Below are positions 22,556-24,883 of a stretch of DNA of 24,883 bases, piece by piece. This DNA comes from JBMORL01 sp049322335 (GTDB lineage: Bacteria; Bacteroidota; Bacteroidia; Flavobacteriales_D; UBA2798): NCBI GenBank assembly GCA_049322335.1, contig JBMORL010000027.1, forward strand, positions 1 to 24,883, read 5' to 3'. The notes under the pieces are model-generated. The model made no database searches. It was not told the origin of the DNA and was given only the letters and a program-made list of their open reading frames with translations. Position numbers and translations under genes: made by a program. How positions within the stretch are numbered: position 1 is the stretch's first letter; each line of letters opens with the position of its first letter.

Positions 22556-23428
22556 TCATCCTCCCAGATAAGCTTTCAATAACTTGCTTCTCGAGGTATG
22601 TTTCAATCGTCTCACGGCTTTTTCTTTTATCTGGCGCACGCGTTCGCGTGTGAGATCAAATTTTTCGCCAATTTCTTCGAGTGTCAGCGGGTGATTACCG
22701 CTTAATCCGAAATATAATCTCACCACGTCTGCTTCGCGGGGAGTGAGGGTGGTAAGCGAACGTTCTATTTCCTTTCGGAGTGAGTCTTTCAGCAGTGCGT
22801 TGTCGGGTTTGGGGCTATCATCACTCATCAGCACGTCATACATATTGCTGCTGTCGTCTTCACCTTCTTTCAGCGGGGCATCCATCGAAACGTGCCGTCC
22901 CGAGTAACTCATCGCATTTTTCACTTCTTCGGGAGTAATTTCCAACACTTCCGCCAGTTCGTGGCTGGTAGGAATGCGTTCGTAGGTTTGCTCCAGTTTC
23001 GAAAAAGCTTTATTGATTTTATTGATACTTCCGATCTTATTCAGCGGAAGGCGAACGATACGCGACTGTTCAGCCAGCGCCTGCAAAATCGACTGGCGGA
23101 TCCACCATACAGCGTATGAAATAAATTTGAATCCGCGGGTTTCATCAAAACGCTGGGCGGCTTTTATCAGCCCCAGGTTTCCTTCATTAATCAGGTCGGG
23201 AAGGGTAAGCCCCTGGTTTTGGTATTGCTTGGAAACAGATACCACGAAACGCAGGTTGGCCTTGGTGAGTTTTTCCAGGGCTTTCTGGTCGCCTTCCTTT
23301 ATTCGCCTCGCAAGATTTACTTCCTCTTCGGCAGTAATAAGTTCTACACGCCCTATTTCCTGGAGGTATTTATCCAGCGAAAGGGTTTCGCGATTAGTGA
23401 CCTGTTTGGTTATTTTTAGTTGTCTCAT
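22556..23428 (-). CDS. rpoD: Primary RNA polymerase sigma factor (RpoD/SigA type)
   Basis: A 290-residue group 1 sigma factor without region 1.1, the short form normal in Bacteroidota. Region 1.2 (SLDKYLQEIGRVELITAEEEVNLA) is followed by region 2, including NLRFVVSVSKQYQNQGL, DLINEGNLGLIKAAQRFD and FKFISYAVWWIRQSILQALA (~100-119; -7 element recognition and melting). Region 3 runs to about residue 175, region 4.1 is LTPREADVVRLYFGL, and the region 4.2 helix-turn-helix TLEEIGEKFDLTRERVRQIKEKAVRRLK lies at ~249-276. It is the likely reader of the TTTG / TAnnTTTG promoters in this window. Confidence 0.95.
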   Translation of the reverse strand: MRQLKITKQVTNRETLSLDKYLQEIGRVELITAEEEVNLARRIKEGDQKALEKLTKANLRFVVSVSKQYQNQGLTLPDLINEGNLGLIKAAQRFDETRGFKFISYAVWWIRQSILQALAEQSRIVRLPLNKIGSINKINKAFSKLEQTYERIPTSHELAEVLEITPEEVKNAMSYSGRHVSMDAPLKEGEDDSSNMYDVLMSDDSPKPDNALLKDSLRKEIERSLTTLTPREADVVRLYFGLSGNHPLTLEEIGEKFDLTRERVRQIKEKAVRRLKHTSRSKLLKAYLGG

Positions 23429-23615
23429 GCGTTAACAATTTATACGATACATGAAGGAAATGCAACCGAAGGATATACCCCTTAAAATTGCTTATTATAT
23501 GAAACGAAACGTGATTTTTTAGGTTACGAAAACATGGGGGAATTATTAACAAATAAATCTCACTGTGCAGACAACCCGGAATATTATTTGGTATAAATGA
23601 AAAATACGCGATTTT

Positions 23616-24803
23616 CTACTTTTTTGGAAGCTTTATCATGGATACCGAAAGCATGGCGAAAACCGTAATGGCCATGCACACATAACCGGCTATATTAAAG
23701 TTCACAATTTCCCCCCTGGCACTGTCGTAAATTATGAACGAAGTAACCAGCGAACCCAGTCCCAGTCCGAGGCTCTGGATGGAGGAAACGATGCTCATAA
23801 ATCCTCCCCTGTATTGAGGTTCTACAGTTTCGGAAATAATGGCCTGCAGGGGCGAAAATCGGCCGCTGGAAAAGGCAAAAAAGATGGAAGTAACCACCAG
23901 CACCTCCCATAACGGAATGGGCCGGAGATGGGTGATTAGGGTGACGGGAATAAAGGTGAGAAAAGTGAAGATAAAAAATATTTTTGCTTTTCCTTTTTTA
24001 TCAGCCAGTTTGCCAACTAACGGAGATGAGATAAACGCAGTGATGCCTCCCACAATATAGATCCATAAAATATCTTCATTGCTGAATCCTACGTTTTTTT
24101 GCATATAGTTAGCCACCTGCGGAACCACCATAAAATGCCCGAGCATAAGAATGAACATCGATAAAATGGCAAATTGCTGGTTGCGGCTTTTCCTGATTCC
24201 GTCAAACACATCCATCAGCTTGTTTTTTTCTCCCGGTTTCAAATGCGATTTAAGATCAGGAATCAAAAACCAGCAAAGAACAAGAATGGGAACACTGAGA
24301 ACAGCAATGCAGATAAAAGGCATGTGCCAGTCCCACAGGTTGGCAATAAACAACCCGGCCGGAACGCCAATAATAGAGCCTACAGCAAAAGCCGACATGA
24401 AAATTCCCATTGCCGTAGCCCGTTTTTCGAAGGGAACGAGGTCGGCAATGATGGTCATGGATTGTGCGCCTATGATGCCACCAAACAACCCGGTAAAAAT
24501 GCGGGCGATGATCATCGATTCAAAATTCCATGCAAATGCGCAGAAGAATGTGCCGGCAATAAAACCGGTGTAGGTAACAAGCAAAGCGGTTTTCCGGTTA
24601 AACCGGTCGAGGAACAGGGCGGAAACAAAACCCGACACCGCAGAACTGATACCATACGAAGCCACAATCCAGTTAAAGGAAGCAGAGTCGATGTGGAAGA
24701 TGTCGATGAGGTGGGGAGAAAGAGGCATAACGATCATAAAATCCACCACATTGGTAAATTGAAGAAGCGTCAGTAAGATCAGTAAAGGCAATACCTTTTT
24801 CAC
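23616..24803 (-). CDS. Major facilitator superfamily transporter (DHA1-like)
   Basis: A 395-residue inner-membrane protein with about 12 hydrophobic segments in two halves. Loop 2-3 carries the MFS motif A variant SALFLDRFNRKTALL (Asp66, Arg67), and the first helix has FTNVVDFMIVMPLSP, typical of AraJ/drug:H+ antiporter-1 members. GRIFTGLFGGIIGAQSMTIIADL sits in TM4-5. The substrate cannot be deduced; sugar-efflux or drug export are typical of the group. Start GTG at 24803; no in-frame ATG lies just upstream. It runs in the same direction as the sigma gene, 187 nt away. Confidence 0.92.
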   Translation of the reverse strand: MKKVLPLLILLTLLQFTNVVDFMIVMPLSPHLIDIFHIDSASFNWIVASYGISSAVSGFVSALFLDRFNRKTALLVTYTGFIAGTFFCAFAWNFESMIIARIFTGLFGGIIGAQSMTIIADLVPFEKRATAMGIFMSAFAVGSIIGVPAGLFIANLWDWHMPFICIAVLSVPILVLCWFLIPDLKSHLKPGEKNKLMDVFDGIRKSRNQQFAILSMFILMLGHFMVVPQVANYMQKNVGFSNEDILWIYIVGGITAFISSPLVGKLADKKGKAKIFFIFTFLTFIPVTLITHLRPIPLWEVLVVTSIFFAFSSGRFSPLQAIISETVEPQYRGGFMSIVSSIQSLGLGLGSLVTSFIIYDSARGEIVNFNIAGYVCMAITVFAMLSVSMIKLPKK

Positions 24804-24883
24804 GCGGTGAATGTACGGGTTAATGGGAAAGTGAGTAAAAGATTTTGAGGGAAAAACGGGAAGATGAAGGGTACTTTGGTTTG

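Noticed and set aside
23839..24776. Plus-strand frames opposite the MFS gene
   Set aside because: They are antisense to a strong 12-TM transporter frame with MFS motif A.
1..24883. CRISPR arrays, tRNA, rRNA and insertion sequences
   Set aside because: No regularly spaced direct repeats, tRNA T-loop patterns, rRNA stretches or transposase-like proteins were found by reading both strands.

Overview
The window comes from a Bacteroidota (Bacteroidetes) chromosome. Three things point there: secreted proteins ending in type IX secretion (T9SS) sorting domains, promoters of the Bacteroidota form TTTG-N17..22-TAnnTTTG, and a short primary sigma factor without region 1.1. No rRNA, tRNA, CRISPR array, transposase or integrase was recognised. 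The genus cannot be named from this sequence.

Layout. (1) 1-4387: a subtilisin-like protease cut by the left edge diverges from a 708-aa repeat and PKD-like T9SS protein, followed by a 66-aa small protein. (2) 4388-6459: a promoter-bearing leader and two AT-rich gene cassettes that each end in a large attC-like inverted repeat. The first carries a membrane protein and a hypothetical, the second a CPCC-type cysteine-rich protein. (3) 6460-11342: a broken secreted ORF, a TfoX-N protein, a right-handed beta-helix T9SS protein, a DUF6157 protein, and a coupled pair of a probable beta-barrel protein and a lipoprotein. (4) 11343-13525: a second copy of the leader, a cassette with a propeller-like lipoprotein and its attC-like site, then an MDR oxidoreductase that may sit in a cassette lacking a clear 3' site. 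(5) 13526-16000: an SRPBCC protein, a TlpA-like thioredoxin lipoprotein and a small lipoprotein. (6) 16097-24803: mostly housekeeping genes: pyrophosphatase and MenA in an overlapping pair, a DUF7793-like protein, a YbgC-type thioesterase, a secreted thioredoxin, a 51-aa membrane protein, a repeat-domain/K+ channel fusion, cytidylate kinase, the primary sigma factor and an MFS transporter.

Main discovery candidate: an integron-like cassette system with non-canonical sites. Three cassettes each begin with a 9-10 nt word (GTTACCCGC, GTTAGTAGCC, GTTATAAGCC) whose exact reverse complement lies 4-10 nt after the stop of the last ORF in the same cassette. Each complement is followed by a one-base spacer A and one arm of a long imperfect hairpin. 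In the two complete sites the other arm is followed by AnAAC and the GTT that opens the next cassette. Excising a cassette as a circle would therefore restore a full palindrome, which is the hallmark of integron attC sites. The core words keep GTTR but do not fit GTTRRRY. Both arrays begin at the same position of a ~98-bp repeated leader, identical over its last 43 bp, which behaves like an attI site and in one copy also carries a promoter. No integrase is in the window, so the recombinase is unknown.

Other points of interest: promoters whose -7 box ends 4-6 nt before a start codon, suggesting leaderless mRNAs; a gene whose natural start seems to have become ATA; a perfect 26-bp inverted repeat; and a K+ channel pore fused to about 17 twelve-residue repeats.
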